Source of the DNA: Cymodocea nodosa
Taxonomy: Eukaryota; Streptophyta; Magnoliopsida; Alismatales; Cymodoceaceae
Length of the DNA: 64,000 bases
Direction of reading: 5' to 3'
Assembly: GCA_036874045.1 (NCBI GenBank)
Contig: JAZBRI010000011.1
Coordinates: 14,712,001 to 14,776,000 of the forward strand
Part shown: positions 11,881 to 25,900 of the stretch, in pieces
Layout of the letters: each line of letters begins with the position of its first letter
Numbering within the stretch: the stretch's first letter is position 1
Notes under the pieces: model-generated
Told to the model about the DNA's origin: nothing
The model's database searches: none
What the model saw: the letters and a program-made list of their open reading frames with translations, nothing else
Position numbers and translations under genes: made by a program

Positions 11881-13340
11881 GATCATTAAGCTGGTTTTTA
11901 ATGGTAAAGACACCTAAAACCTAGGAAACAGATGGAAGTGCAGATTGCAATTCTTCCTTTTTGTACCATCAGGAAATTAAACATTGTTGGCACAGTTGAG
12001 CGCCAGCTCAGCAGCTTCCTTTCCTATGCAGCATCCAGATGTGGAAAAATCTACATGCTGTAGGTAAGCAACCTTTTTATGTGTGCCCACTTTTGACCAC
12101 TTTTATTTTTCACACATGCTAGACTTTATACTAATAAAGCTTGATATTTTTTGTGTTTGTGCATGCAAGATAATCATGAGATTCGATTATTAATATAAGA
12201 GATACCAGTAAACAATAATCTACAAAATGTTTTTCGTGGTGCTGCATTTTCCTGGAGGCACCAATGTTTTTTTTAAATTATTTTATTTCTAAAAATAAAA
12301 TCTATTTAATCAGTTAATCTATGGTATGATCTACTTTGATAAAGTTTCAGATTAATTTGAATCATGTTCGTGGTTACCTTTTCATTTAAATATCAATGGT
12401 TAAAATTTCACAAAAGTTCATGAATTTTTAAACTTTTAGACTGAAGATCAATACTCTTATTTAAGTAAAAATTTTATCATGTATTTATAGTCACTGAATG
12501 ATAAAATTTATGCGGTTGCTTTCACACTTTTGGGAAAGAATTAAACATTGAAAAATAATGTATGCATGCGCATTGGTTCATTACCGTTGAGAAGATACTG
12601 ATTAGATTTCCACATGGAACATCGCGAAGCACAAAAATTATGTCAGCCGTTCACTCATTTGGGTTTCTAGGAGTGAACTTTCTGTTCAAGCGTGAAGATT
12701 GACATAAAATCAATTGATTATGAGTAGAGAAATTTATTTATATATTTATCCATATTTTATCTTAAATTTGATCAATGTAGATTGTTTCATCTCTGTTCCT
12801 TGTAACATTCTTTAGATTTTACAATTATTTTTTTTATCGGTAGATATGTATAGGCTGGCTTGGAATTTTCTTATTCTAGTATCATATTGAAATGTAGACA
12901 TCTAACTTAAAATTAATTGATTATGAGTAGAGAAATCCATTGATGTATTAATCTATAATTTATTTTAAGTTTAAACAATGTAAGTCTATTCCATCCCTTT
13001 TTTAATCTATCTGATGATCTTCCAGGGAAGAAGACTGGGTGGGAACACTTCGCTTGATCTGTTGTTACCGCTGGACTTCAAGACTTTTAAGTGGAGGACA
13101 ATATAGAAGGAAGTCTTGCATAATTATTTCGTTTATGAAAACCGTGATTGCCATAGACTGACTCTGTCTGCTACGGATGATGTTACGGCTTTTCTATAAA
13201 TATCAAGTAATAATGTAGAAGCTTGGGAGTGGTTATTTCCCTTCTCACTTTGCAAGGACAGTTTGTACAGTTTATCCATGTTCTGTGTTCTATTCCAGCC
13301 ATGCCCGTTTTGTTGTAACATCCACTTCCTGTATCAATGA
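11881..13340 (+). other. Histidine kinase 3' region, possible 3'-UTR intron
   Basis: After the stop, a plausible donor (TAG|GTAAGC, intron from 12064) and acceptor (CTTCCAG, ending 13025) would splice out about 960 bp and join a non-coding terminal exon around 13026-13340. This is inference from splice signals. The same stretch contains two copies of a dispersed repeat (see 12708 and 12896). The minus-strand frame at 13183-13533 has no domain and is probably chance. Confidence 0.3.
12700..12995 (+). repeat. Two copies of a dispersed repeat (core TTGATTATGAGTAGAGA)
   Basis: Near-identical stretches begin around 12700 and 12896. Both share ATTGATTATGAGTAGAGAAA and are followed by a TATA/ATTTAT-rich tail and a weaker shared part (GATCAATGTAG / AAACAATGTAAG). 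Diverged relatives in the same orientation occur at about 25288, 26582 and 48726. The family is probably an old LTR or solo-LTR fragment, unidentified. Confidence 0.6.
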
Positions 13341-13791
13341 AGTAGCCTGAGGTAAAGGGCAGTTCAGATGGACATTCTTCAGAAAACGAATGTTCCACCT
13401 TGATATTTTTTGCTCCTGTGTCTATTAGTCTTATTTTCTTAACCACTGCTTTGAAAACAAGGTCTGGATTTCTGCGTCTTGTATAAATTGAAATTTTTGG
13501 TAAACCAGAATGTTTCATACAGCCACAAGCCAAAACTCTCCTGTTTCATTTTCTTTCATAATGCCTTTTATGCTGCATTTTGGCAAGCAAAAATCCTATT
13601 TTTAATGGGTTTTACCATACCGTATTGTCACGTATGTCACCGTAAAATACTTAATTTATCAGTATTACTTTTCAAAATCTTGCTTCTGCCTAAAATGTTG
13701 AATTTGACCATGTTGGTCGATGACATGGTCCGATTCAATGAATCATGTTGGGTTGAGCATGGGCCAACGACGAATATCTATGATCGAATAT

Positions 13792-15060
13792 AGGGTGCCA
13801 ACTAAGGCTATGGGTTTGGGTGGGGTCCCTGGGCCTTCAACCTTTGAGTGGATTGGGCTCAACAGCTCTAAGTGGGTTGGGTGGAGAGTAGAGTCCATGG
13901 ACCGATTTGGGTTGGGTGTTTTTGGACAAGCGACAGGTGGAAATTCCGTGGCTCGACCGGCACATTTGGGGGGTGGTAGACTCTTCAAATGAGATGACGA
14001 TGAGTGGAGTGGTGTATGATAATAATAACCTGGAAGTAATGAGCATGCGCGCTAGGCTGAAAAAGAAGAAGAAGAAGAAGAAGAAGATCAAATCAATAAA
14101 TCACGTTATAAACATCCCTTCACCCTACTTTCTTCTCCTTGCTTATCTCTAATTCTCTAAATTACAACTTTCCAGTCTCAACTCTGTCAAAACTCTTCTC
14201 CCCTAATTTTTAAATTCTCACAAGTTTTTTCTCAAATTTCAATCTTTCCACGGTAAATAATTCTGATTTCAACTTCAACAATGAAAGTCAAGAATTCGAA
14301 TATCTATTGAAAATGACGCAATCTATGCAAACTGTGAGATCAACATTAATCGAAACATCTTCATCGATTGTTGCTAAGTTTCGAAGGAGACCTTCCATAT
14401 GAAAATTATAGAAAACAGTATTATAACAGAGAGAACCTACTAACATCAATTGTAATACGGATTTCTCCTGTAAAAGTTCACACAAGACATTTAGTTACTT
14501 ATAAAGTTAAATCTATAAGAAATAATAAAGATAAAATAATTCAAATATAACTTAATTTTATTCTTAAAGGTAGTGTTTTTATGTTACATTATAATCATAA
14601 AAAAGCTAAGAAACTTTATCTTAAATTTATTGCTGTAAATAATTTACTTATTAATTTTGGGGATAATTCATATTTTGAAGAATATATTTCATAAACTGAT
14701 TCTTTATAATATAAATATATTTCTAGAAATACTACTAGATAAGATATTATTAATCAATTTCACATTATCAGAAATAAACTTATTAACATTATGAATTCTA
14801 TAAATCCTTACATTGCTTATATTTTTGGCATTTGAAAGAGTAGAACTAAAGTAAGATATATTATTATTGCTTATTTTATAGATAATAATTAGATTTTACA
14901 AAAAAGATTAATTATCTTTTTGCATTCCGTTGAAAATATTTTTTCTATAACTATGAAATTTTTTGAATTAGTTTGTATTAAAGATAAAGTAATTAATATT
15001 ATTTTTTATAATACTTCAAATAATATTGTTAGTATTTTTATGTTTAGAAATATGTAGTTT
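13792..15060 (+). mobile_element. Decayed hAT-superfamily DNA transposon
   Basis: The clearest part is at about 14820-15035. There a frame with one TAG in place of the usual Trp reads KVRYIIIIAYFIDNN, then LQKRLIIF, HSVENI and DKVINIIFYNTSNNIVSI. This matches the conserved hAT transposase run (AHFIDDNW, LQKRI, HTGENI, LDNASNN). Upstream, 14574-14820 keeps weaker similarity, including ISRNTTR before a DI..F helix. The block starting TAGGGTGCCAAC near 13792, rich in GGGTTGGG, resembles the 5' end of plant hAT elements that begin TAGGG/CAGGG. No matching 3' terminal inverted repeat or 8-bp target duplication was found, so the ends are estimates. Multiple stops make it dead. Confidence 0.7.
14061..14088. 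repeat. (GAA)n microsatellite
   Basis: About nine GAA/AAG units lie inside the hAT remnant, between its GGG-rich end and its transposase relic. Confidence 0.9.
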
Positions 15061-16600
15061 TATTAACTAGTTTCATTTTATTTCGTATAATTAATCTTCT
15101 AAGTTAGTATTATAAAAATAAAAAATTTTATTAAAAATGTCAAATCTGCATTATCTTATATTATAAGTTGACAACAAGAATTTGATTATATTTGTAAATT
15201 ATTTTATTATGTCTCGTGGAAATCATGCTTCGATTTGCTAGTTATTAGGTCGTGCCTTTTAGTCTTCTAAAATCTAACAGCTCGGATAGCAATTCCACTT
15301 TCTTTTCAAAGACATTTCTGGGAAAACACAGAAGCTGAAGAAATTCGATACTGGTTGGCATGAATCTAGGGTCAACCATACAACATCGTTCAATAAAGTA
15401 GACCTCATCATCCTAATTACTCCTGCGTTATATCATAAACTAATAGGATCAGGACATCTGTTTCGAAGCCACCTGCAAATCATAAGATTTCGATATCTGC
15501 CTTTTAACAAAAGGTTTCTTCTTTTATTTCTAGTGTCACAATTACTGTGCGATGCAAGAAGGGCTGAAGTGCGTGTGTCAATAAATGTACAACAGCGTCC
15601 TAAATATACAAAGAATATCACTTTATTAAATAAACATTACTTTTAAATTTTAACTTTGTTTTCGTCGAAGCTGTTTTCTCAAAACACCAGTTATAATATA
15701 AGATCACTTTTACGGAAGCCCGAATCAAACGCACTCTTCGTGGTTCAACAGTACGAACCGTACTTTCGAAGGCTTTTAGTAAACGTTTTCAAGCTTCTTG
15801 CATCAGCTTGTTGATATCAATATCTAAAACGGAGAGACAAAAAAAAAAAAACCATGAAACGGTACATTGAATCGCCAAGGGTCTAATATTATTAAAGCAG
15901 AAAAGACAAACAGGTGGTAAAACAAAGACCCGCCCAAGAAAATCACAAGTATAAAACACCGAGACCGGTCTACAAGTAAACAACAACACAAGAATTCCAC
16001 GACAAGAAGCAGACGCCTCAGCGTCAACAACTTGTTGATCAGACAACTGCCACAAATTTCTTTCATGGATCGAAATCGAACTCACCAAACTCTATTAATA
16101 TTTTGGCTGCTGGAACCTAAAGTTTATGGTCTTCCTTTGTTTTTATTTGTAATTTATATATAGTGAATTTGTAGTACATGTAAGACGAATTTAAGTTATT
16201 TTATAAAAATTGAGTTATAATTATTAAATTTCTTTAATAGGTATCTTAACCTTGTAATGAATGTTAAAAAAAAAAAAAAATGCATATTATTTATAAATAT
16301 AAATGGGTACATAATTGATGCCTACTTTATCAGCAAGAACGTATGCCCCCAAACGGATGACTGCTGATTCCTCCCCAAATGCCGCCTCCAGAGTCCGAAC
16401 TCCGAAGTGGTGGAGTGCAGGAACAAGCCCGCGTCCGACGCAACTGCTGGAGGTAAGAAGAGGAAGAAAACCAAAAACAAAGGGCAGTGGGCTTTTGTTT
16501 GGCAGAAATCGAACGGAAACGGTATCGACACCAATCTATAACCATAGATAACAAACAAACAAAAAATTTCACACAAATACATCGTTCCCTATTTTTTTAA
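15061..16600. other. Intergenic DNA with an unassigned short frame
   Basis: Mostly AT-rich DNA. A GC-richer patch at 16315-16551 (+) has a 78-codon frame with basic residues and no domain, and a donor-like GAGGTAAGAAG at 16449. A minus-strand frame at 15789-16088 is Cys-rich but unsupported. I see no convincing gene. Confidence 0.5.
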
Positions 16601-16616
16601 AATCCGTCTTCCTTTT

Positions 16617-16745
16617 TATAATAGCCATTTACCTAGCCAAAAAATATGAACATTGAATTTTGTGAGATGGTAAGTGGTGTGCTTGGTCACAACCAAATTT
16701 CGCGAGGTACGCCATGAAGCCGAAACCATCAGCGGGCAGCAGACG
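16617..16745 (-). pseudogene. Partial duplicate of the CBS-PB1 gene's terminal exon and 3' end
   Basis: Read on -, this stretch encodes GFGFMAYLAKFGC, matching the real C-terminus GFGFMAYLKKSGS encoded about 300 bp away at 16998-17040. The similarity continues beyond the stop into the 3' flank: both copies share TGGTGTGCTTG, AATTTTGTGAGA and a CCTAGC.AAAAATATGAA stretch on +. The duplicate has lost the stop at the matching position and has no preceding part of the exon. It is best read as an old tandem duplication of the gene's 3' end, possibly still inside the transcript. Confidence 0.7.
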
Positions 16746-16997
16746 CACCTACCACAGAATCAAGTATAACTTGCAAATCGAAATCATCATTTAATTTTAC
16801 ACATGGAAGCCTATAAACTCTGCCTCTGCAACTCCACTGGGTTTTACTTTGAGAGCATCTTCCTATTTACCTTTTTTATTTCTCTTTTCTATCTGCTGCC
16901 ATTGTTAGTTTAGAATTAATTTTATAGGCATTTTCCTAGCTACAAAATATGAATATTAAATTTTGTGAGAATCGGTAACTGGTGTGCTTGATCGCTC

Positions 16998-19900
16998 CTA
17001 AGAACCTGATTTCTTGAGGTATGCCATGAAACCAAAGCCAGCAACAAGAGCCGCGCCAGCTGCAACTGTTTTGTATGCAGATGCCCATGCATCTCTCTGA
17101 GCAAATTCCGTGCCGCCAGTTTCTGAACGTCTACGATGACCACCAGATCCTGTGTAGTCTAAGTACAGCTTCAACCCCTGTTGGAATATCAACATACAAT
17201 GTCAAATTACGTCAAGAATTTTATGTACCAAGAAATGCAAGATAGTGACCCAAGAACATTCATTAAAAAGTTGCATTGTAAATAAAGCTAATAATGAGAT
17301 GATAAGCATCCACCACTACCACCATCAGCACGATAAATAATGTCAACGGATAATTATAAAAGTTAAGTTAGAAGTTTTTTTCTCTTCATTGAGGATTTCG
17401 AGAAAGCAATTAAGCTGGAGCTCAAGTGCAAAACAGACATAAGATCAATTTCTCTGTCATCAACATTATTACAATAGAATTTTGATCCTACCCCTAGGCT
17501 AAGTGCTCCTCAATAGCTTCTCCAATCCCACTTTAAATAAATGTTCTCGAGTTTTCCCTTTCATTTAGGAACCAATAATCTTATAACAGATTTTCTTATG
17601 GAGATCTCCATTAGTTTATCTTTGAAATTGCATTGGACCACCTCACAATTGAAGCTTAAGGAGTTTTCTTCAAAATAAAATACTTACGAGGGTATTAGAG
17701 TCGTTTGAGAGTTTTAAAAGCCCCTGTGGCAACTTTGAATAGGACTTCTTTATGAAGTTTCTTTCAAAATAAAATACTTGCAAAGGGCACTAGGCATCCT
17801 AGTATTTAAAGGGCTTCAAGGTGTTATTAATTGTGTATACAATAAAATGTTCTTGGTAATGGAATTTGTTAGAATAATTGCACATTGATAAAAGAAAGGA
17901 TAGATCTTGTGGTTATATATAGAATTGTTCTATCCATAGTCAACTGATTTCAAATTAGATAAACACATTTCAAATGTGATATTAAAGTAAAAGAGACCCA
18001 AATGTCCCTAAATCCATACACATCTATATGTTCTGAAATAGAAACTTAGGACTTAAAACGAAAACTACAAGAGAAAGGAAATGTTAAATTAAGTCATACA
18101 TTGAGCAAATTGAGGATAAAACTTATAGTCACATAAAAAAGAATCTTCCCACTTATAAACAATTGATTTTATTTGGATATCCACATTTTAACATTACTTC
18201 TCTAACCTTCACAAGTGATTGTGCATGAAGGATCAGTACCAATATTTTTATTCAAAAGTGTATATAGTAATCTATGGTGAGAAGGTATGATTTCTCACAA
18301 GTGTATATAGTAATTCACAAGTGATTATATTGTGGCTAGATACTGAAGGTTCAAATTGTAAAAATAATCTCTTCCCATGGAGATAAGGTTGCAAGCAAGT
18401 AAAACCTCACTAGACCCAAAATGCATAGGTTGCATCAAGTTTGCCTTTATTTCAGTTTTAAAAGTCATTTTTGAATATCCATGGCATAAAAAATTTAAAA
18501 TTGGCAGTGCATAGTATGCAACAAAAGCTTGAATTTGCCTACTAGTTGGACAACTTGACTAATCGTAGATGCACAAGATGATGGAACAAAGTGATCACTG
18601 AAAATTGGAAAAAATAATTACAAATTATTACATCTATTTCTACAACCATCCCATGACAAATAATCCTAACGATTCAAGTTCCTTTAGGTGAGTGGAGAGC
18701 AAGATACCCATGAAGCTGACTTACAGACTTATTCTGGAGTGTGTGGAATGGGTAGCTTCTTCCACCTGATGGGGAAACCCTAGACTGATTTCTTCTAAGT
18801 TTGTCAACAAACACCTTTTTTCATTGCAGTGATATCTCTTACAGGAATCACTTTCTAACTCCAATTATACTGCTCGCAAATTCTCTTAAACGACCTTTCA
18901 ATGTGCTGAAGTCAAGGCCTAAAAAAGGACAAACTAGTATATGAGGATCCCACTGAGAACCCTATGATATGTTCCTAAACAAGAGGTTCATTTCCTTCTC
19001 ATTGTCGATATGCGTGAAAATCCCAATCCATGGTGGGCCAACCTTGCACGCACGCACACACGCGTACACACACAAATGAATATTGATAGGGGGAACTCAC
19101 CTTCACATTAGTCTGTTTATACAACATGATGGTGCAATATGATTAGATTACAAAATCATGACAACTGTACCCATGACCTAAGAGGTACATTCACTTGCAA
19201 GCTTTTAGTGGGAACCATTAGACAACATTGCCACAACGACCATTCAACCTAAACTGCTACCATTTTATTTGTGTAACTGACTTCTAGACACCATAGTTTC
19301 ATGCCAATATGATTGGATTACATAATCATGATACTAACTGTACCAATGACCTAAGAGGTACTCACATTCACTTGCAAGCTTTTAGTGGGAACCATCAGAC
19401 AACATTGCCACAACGTACAGTCAAGTTAAACTGCTACCATTTTCTTCGTATAACCAACTTCTAGACACCAGAGTTTCACTGAAACGCATGCCCATTGACT
19501 TTTCCAATATCATCCGCAGCCAACTACAATGGCATGAATCATCCTGATTCCTGAATATGATACCATGGTACTCACTTTTGTATGACATCTTTTTTCCATC
19601 CTCAACTGACATCTCAATCTCTTAAGAATGTACTTCACATTTCTACTTGTAGATGAATATCCTGTATCTCAGTATTCTTGATTATAATGTCTATTACTCA
19701 TCCTAATCCTTTCTTTTTGTGGGGAATGAGGGAGCTTCACACCTACTTCACAGATTTCAAACTTTGATTCTTCTTGGTAAACACGTTAAGGTGCCAAGGC
19801 AACCAAGCAGTAAAATCTAAACCCCAGATGTTGCCTACAAACCAATTAAAAATTTTAAAAAATATTTTTTTGATATTATTATTAACTACTTTATGTCTTT

Positions 19901-22900
19901 ATATATTCATTTTTAACTCAAATAACATTGAAATATAAATTGAAATAACATCCCAAGTTCCCAACATCAAAATAAATGCTGACACTATAGCTTCTAAACA
20001 AGTTAAAGCTAATAAAATAACTTTCAATAAGTCTTAATAAAACAAAATTAATACAATATAATAATAATAATAATGTCTTGTACTGTTATTCCTTTAATTA
20101 AACAAAAATGCAAAATGTGAAATTAAACTAATAAACATATAAAAACAATGAAAAACAGACTATAAAAAAAACATTTTAATGAAAAAACAAAAAAGATAAT
20201 TGAATAAATCTTAAATAAACATAAAAAAAAGTCAATAAAAATAGTCTAGCCATCAAAAGATCATTTATTAAATTAGATTACACACCTAGCCATCAAAAAC
20301 TGCAGGGGTACCTAGGCGCCCACCTGAAAAAGACTGTTGTATTGATAATTATCGTATTGATTCTTGCTCAATTTTAAAGAATGGAAAATATTTGTGTCCA
20401 AAGAATTGAATTCCTACATCCATAGGACATATAGGCTTTTGAAGAATGCATTTTAGATCTAAGCATTGTATTCATAGTGTTGCATGTTTGACATGCGCCC
20501 ATCATCAAAATGGTGAATCAGAACAATAGCAATATATGATGCAATTGATATTGGCTTCCCCTTTTTAGTCCAATCCCATGTTTCATTGTCCTACTGTGAT
20601 ATAACATTTTAACTTGATTTTTGCAGCTCTAATGAATTACCAGAAAATTGTTGTTTTCTTGTTGACCTGTGAAGTTTGATTCAGTTTATCACCTAATTAA
20701 TCTTTATAAAAGACACTTGCATTGTCAAGGGCTGTTAGCCGTGTATAGCATGTCAGGCTTTCAATTTATTTTTTTATGAATTCTTTTCATTGAGCCAGAA
20801 AATTGTTAAAACTTGTATTTGAAAATGGTGTAATCTCCTGTAATAATTAATAATAACTGCAGATAAAATTGATTTCTCTCCTTTTGAGAGTAACAAATTT
20901 GGCTTAGATTGTGTAGATAGAATGGTAATAAGAGCAGTGTATGCAACAACAAAATTTACCGTCCAACCAGCAAGCCTAGCATGCTCAACAGCTGCTGCTA
21001 AATCATCATCTGATGCAAGAATAACTTTATCATGATCTTCGTCTTCATACTACAAAATAAAGCAGCAATCTCATGAGGAACCGTAAGAGAAAAGTGTACT
21101 GTGAATATTTCCAGTCAATATATATACAGCTACCAATATTTGTGGCAAATGATCCCGATCAATGTCATTTCCCACCCTCTGAAGAATGGACGTTACAACT
21201 TCAGTCAAACTCCCAGCATCTGACCAAGAGGAGATAATATCAGTCTCAAATGAATAAGAAATAAATTAAAAAATAAACAAAACAAAAGGAAACATGATAT
21301 GCATACCACAGATAAATCTGTGCATTCTTCCCCTATTATCCATAAGTTTAAAGTTAAATGCGTTGGGCGTAAGAGAAGACTGATAAGCAGATCTCCCTAA
21401 CTCAGTCCCTTCAGATGCTAATTTGAAAGATCCCTCACTGAAATAAATTCCAACAACACTGTGAGTAAAAATACACTCTTTTTAAAACTGGTAAGCAGTT
21501 CTGAAAATGAAACAAAACATCAGCTACAAGGTTAATAAGTCAGATGATATTGCATAACCTTTGTACTGAATCGCCATCATCGTCTGTGGGCCCAAGTGTT
21601 AGAGCTGAATCCCAAAAGTTCTGCATCATAGTGCTAGCTGCTTCATTTCCGATTCCAACACTGCTTCCAACCTGAATAGATGTAAAATTATATTCTATAA
21701 AATAGATGCATTCAATAAAATCTAAAATGACATTGAGGCATGTTATCAAGAAACTTGAAATATTAACCCATATTTCTCAACTACAGAAAAGTTATGCCTT
21801 TCAAATGGCAGAAGGAGAATGCTCAATTGAAGCATCACAAAAACTTAGGGGCGGCAGATAAAAAAAATGGCACTTTTATGAGGGTACTTTTTTGTGGGTT
21901 GTGGGGGGATGTTGGGGGTGGAGGTTGAGTGAATAGAATGAATCTCACTCAGTGTAAAGTTCATTCAGTCAAAAAGAGGACCAACGTAATAAAGTTCTAT
22001 GAGGTTGTTGACCATGACTTGAAGCCACACGCACTTACAGTGCATTGTGTCCCTGCTGAAGCCTAGCACATGCACGAACCTCACATAAAGGCAGAAGCTA
22101 TCCTCCTAAGCGGAATACCCATGCATCGCATGAGTCATACTCCCATCAGTTGTCAATGCCATGTCATCAAACACCACTCTTCAATATTACATTGCCATAG
22201 GCAACCTTACATGATCTACACACTCTCTTAAGTGTTACATATAATAAAAATCACCGCTTATCTGGTTTCAAGATAGTGTGATTATTGATTACTAGTTTCA
22301 TGTAAAAATATTTAATTAGAATCAAATCATCCTTTCTTCAAAAAATGTATCTTGCAATGGTACTTTATTCAAAGAGGGTGAGCCTTGCATGATGATGGTA
22401 AGGTTGCTCCATTATAACTTAAAGATCATGAGTTCAAATCTAGGAAATAGTTTCTCCATTTATGAAGGTAAAAATGCATGCAATTGTTCCCTCCTCTAAC
22501 CTTACGTTGGTGGGAACCTGCAGTATTATGTTTGCCTTTTTACTTTTTTTCAGCAGTTTATTCAAGAAAATCCAAGGAATCCAACTTTGTTTTTATGTTG
22601 GACTTTGGTGGTTTTAAAAACACACAAGTCCACCATAAATGGACAAAAAACTTTGAAATTCTCTATCAAAATTTAGGACAAGATAAATTAAGATATTGTG
22701 TACATCTGGGAATAACTAAAACAAATTTCAGATATTTATATGGACCCTTATGTTATTTATTATGTTTCATGCACGTCAAGTATGTGTTTACTTGTAGGAT
22801 AAGTATATGCTCTCTTGCATATCACAGATTGTGCTCATTATCCTCTCACAATTATTGTATCAAAATATGTCATGCGGTTATATTTTTCCCAAAAACATTA

Positions 22901-25900
22901 TGAATATAGGGGATTGCACTCAATATCATCTCACAGTCATTGTATCCTATTTTATTCATAGCCTTCTCATGATGTGATTAAAGAACAGATTGACTGCTGC
23001 TTTTATTTTATATCCCTTGTCCATATCAAATGCCAAAATCCATGATTGAGTCCATTTCCATGCTTCTAGCATAGATGTTGAGGTGGGTACCTAGTCAACA
23101 AGGTATTTTCTGTGCAATACCCAGGCACACACAACACTTTGTAAGAATTAACGAGATCCTTGTTGGATGCAGTTAAGGATCCAAGAAAAAACTAAAACTC
23201 TGTAAGGTATATTGCATATGATGTAGGATCATGGGCTCCCACCACCTCAGACAAGGTTATTAGATTGCATGTGCAATGGCATGAATATGGCTTTGATCAT
23301 CCCTCACAGCACAAGAATCCTCTGAAAAAGAAACAAAATTAATGAACTTTGATGTCTTTCTTCTTAGTTCATTATTGAGTGAATGCTTCCATTCTAGCAA
23401 AACTCATACACTAATACCAATAATAAGGAATAGCCAACCAGCTTGGATTGAATGAATTATTTGAATTATCGTGCTATATGACAGCTCTTGCCTCAATAGT
23501 CTTCAATCCTACAACCAATTATATGATAGAAGCTGATTCCACAGTATTTCGTATTAGAAGATATGTATGGTGCTTCTCCAATGGCAGTCTTGTTTAAATA
23601 AACATTGTTCTACAATACAAGTAAACACACAAGGTAGCAGCAAACAACCAAAGAATAAGGCGAACCATACAAATAGGGGCTCATTGAAAGCCCAAAGAGG
23701 AGCAAAAGCAAGCGGCAAACCCCATAGCAGAGTTTGCCACTTCTTTAACAATGGGGTGAAGGTGTGGAATCATTCTTGGCACAACTTTCATTTCTTTTCT
23801 TTGCTTTTAGGGTCAGGGGGAATGGAGGGGGGTTCAAAAAGAATGCAAGTGTGCTAGTGCTTCATGTTTTTCATCTGGTTTTCCAACAAAGATCTTTTCA
23901 TTTTAATATCATTTAGACTTTGGACCTCTTATTTTATTATTTTGTATCGCCTTTAACCATAGGTTAATTTACAACTCATGATTTTTAGTCATCATGTTAT
24001 TGTTTGTTGTTTAAATATGTTTATAATTTAATATAAACTATTTATTTATTTTTTATTATAGATATAAATACATACAACCAAAGAGAGAGAAATATGAATT
24101 AATATGGGGGATTAAATGCTGCCTAGGCAGGCGCCTTGACACCTTAATAACCTTGCTTCCTAGTTACCTTTATGGATTTTCTTAGAAATACTCCATTGAT
24201 CATTATGGTTCCTCTAGTTGCTGTGTAGAGCTCGTGGAAACCCTCTAAAACAGGATTTTATTTTTCTTAAATCAAACAACCCACATAAATAAAAGAAACT
24301 GCCTTTTTGTATTCTTTAATGCTAATATTATTGTAATGAATAAGAAGACAATAACAACATTAATGAGAAGGAGATTTGATCATGGTGTCATGCCATCTTG
24401 GTTTAGAGAATCCTGCCAATTTATAGTTGACAAACACAGGGGAAGAAACTATTCTATATGCTTGACATTTTGACTCATTCCAGCAAATTTACTTAACATA
24501 CATTAACATCATTATATGCTTTCTCAACATAGCAAGACATTCTTGTAAGCAAAGGACACTCCAATAAGAGACTTATGGTTTCAAATAACAACAATGGCAG
24601 AGTAATTTGATGAGTAAACAAATTGATCTTTTGACAACACTCTTCAACCAACTGATTTTTTTAGATTGTCTGAATGCTATTGTATTAGTCAAAAAATCAT
24701 GATTTTTGTTTGATAGTTTTGGAAAAGAAATTTTAAAAAAATTCTGTCAAAATATGCTTTAAAAGTAGCAACACTCAAAGCCACAGGGCCATGTTAATAT
24801 TCCAAAAGAAAAATAGAAATTTAAGTGTACGAAGAACATGGCACCACATAAATGTTGCATTGTACCAAAATATCTTACAGTGGCAACTGCAGCCTGTGTG
24901 ATATGGATCACATCAACAACAAACACAATGCTGCCATCTGCCACAAAGAAAATTCACAAAAGTGACCATATTAAAAAAGTGCTATTAATTGACATGATAG
25001 ATATGAAAGAAATAAGTTCATGTCACATTATTGTTAGTATGTGAAAGATGTTTTCTTGGAGCACAAACCTCTATCAACAACAGGAAGGTGTAAAAATTTC
25101 CCAGTATGCATTGTATGCAAAGCATCCACAATTGGTGTATCGGTTGTTGTACATTGTGGGTTTGAAGTCATTGCCTGAATAGCAATAACTTAACATTCAG
25201 AAATCAGACAATGTTATGTGTGACATCAGTATTAGCATTTAAATTAGTAGACCAAACATGTCAAATTGTTTATACATTTGAATAGTGTAGAAATGTGAGA
25301 CATTTAACTCAAAACTAATTGATTATGAGTAAAGAGTCTCTTATCATATAAATGTGCAAGTCGTGCTTCCATTTTCAATATAGAATTATTTCAACGTCTC
25401 ACTCACTTGTGATCTTTCTACAGGTTCTACAAGTATTCTTTATAAATAGAGGTTACCTTGAAAGGATTATTATATGGTAGATGATGTGGGATTAATATTC
25501 ACTATTATTATATAACTCTATTACGGAAAATTGGCTAATTGTAGTAAGCATGGGAAAAGCAAGACATGTAAAAGTTGTAATTAGTAGTAGTGCAAACAAC
25601 AGTAAATCACATTGACTACACACACAAATAATGGCCAATCACATTGACCATACAAGAAATAAGGATGAATGTTATTTAACACACTACAACATTCAATATT
25701 TGCACAACAAAGGTTGCAACTACACTTCCACATATAACAATACAAATATGTTCTTGTAGAACATGAACATTTCACTTGTTTCGCCACCTTCCAATTTTAA
25801 AAAATAATTTTTTTTTCTCTCTATAGACTTCTTTTATAACCACATAGCTTTCCTTTTTAAACCTTTTAAAATCCACATCCCCTTTTTCAGCAATTACAAA

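Noticed and set aside
22478-22903. 141-codon + frame in a CBS-PB1 intron
   Set aside because: It begins inside the SINE and has no domain or codon pattern; intronic chance frame.
20280-24150. GGCGCC/CCTAGG words (about 20310, 24125 and also 42845) as ends of one element
   Set aside because: Short GC-rich words recurring in AT-rich DNA; I could not connect them to ends or duplications.
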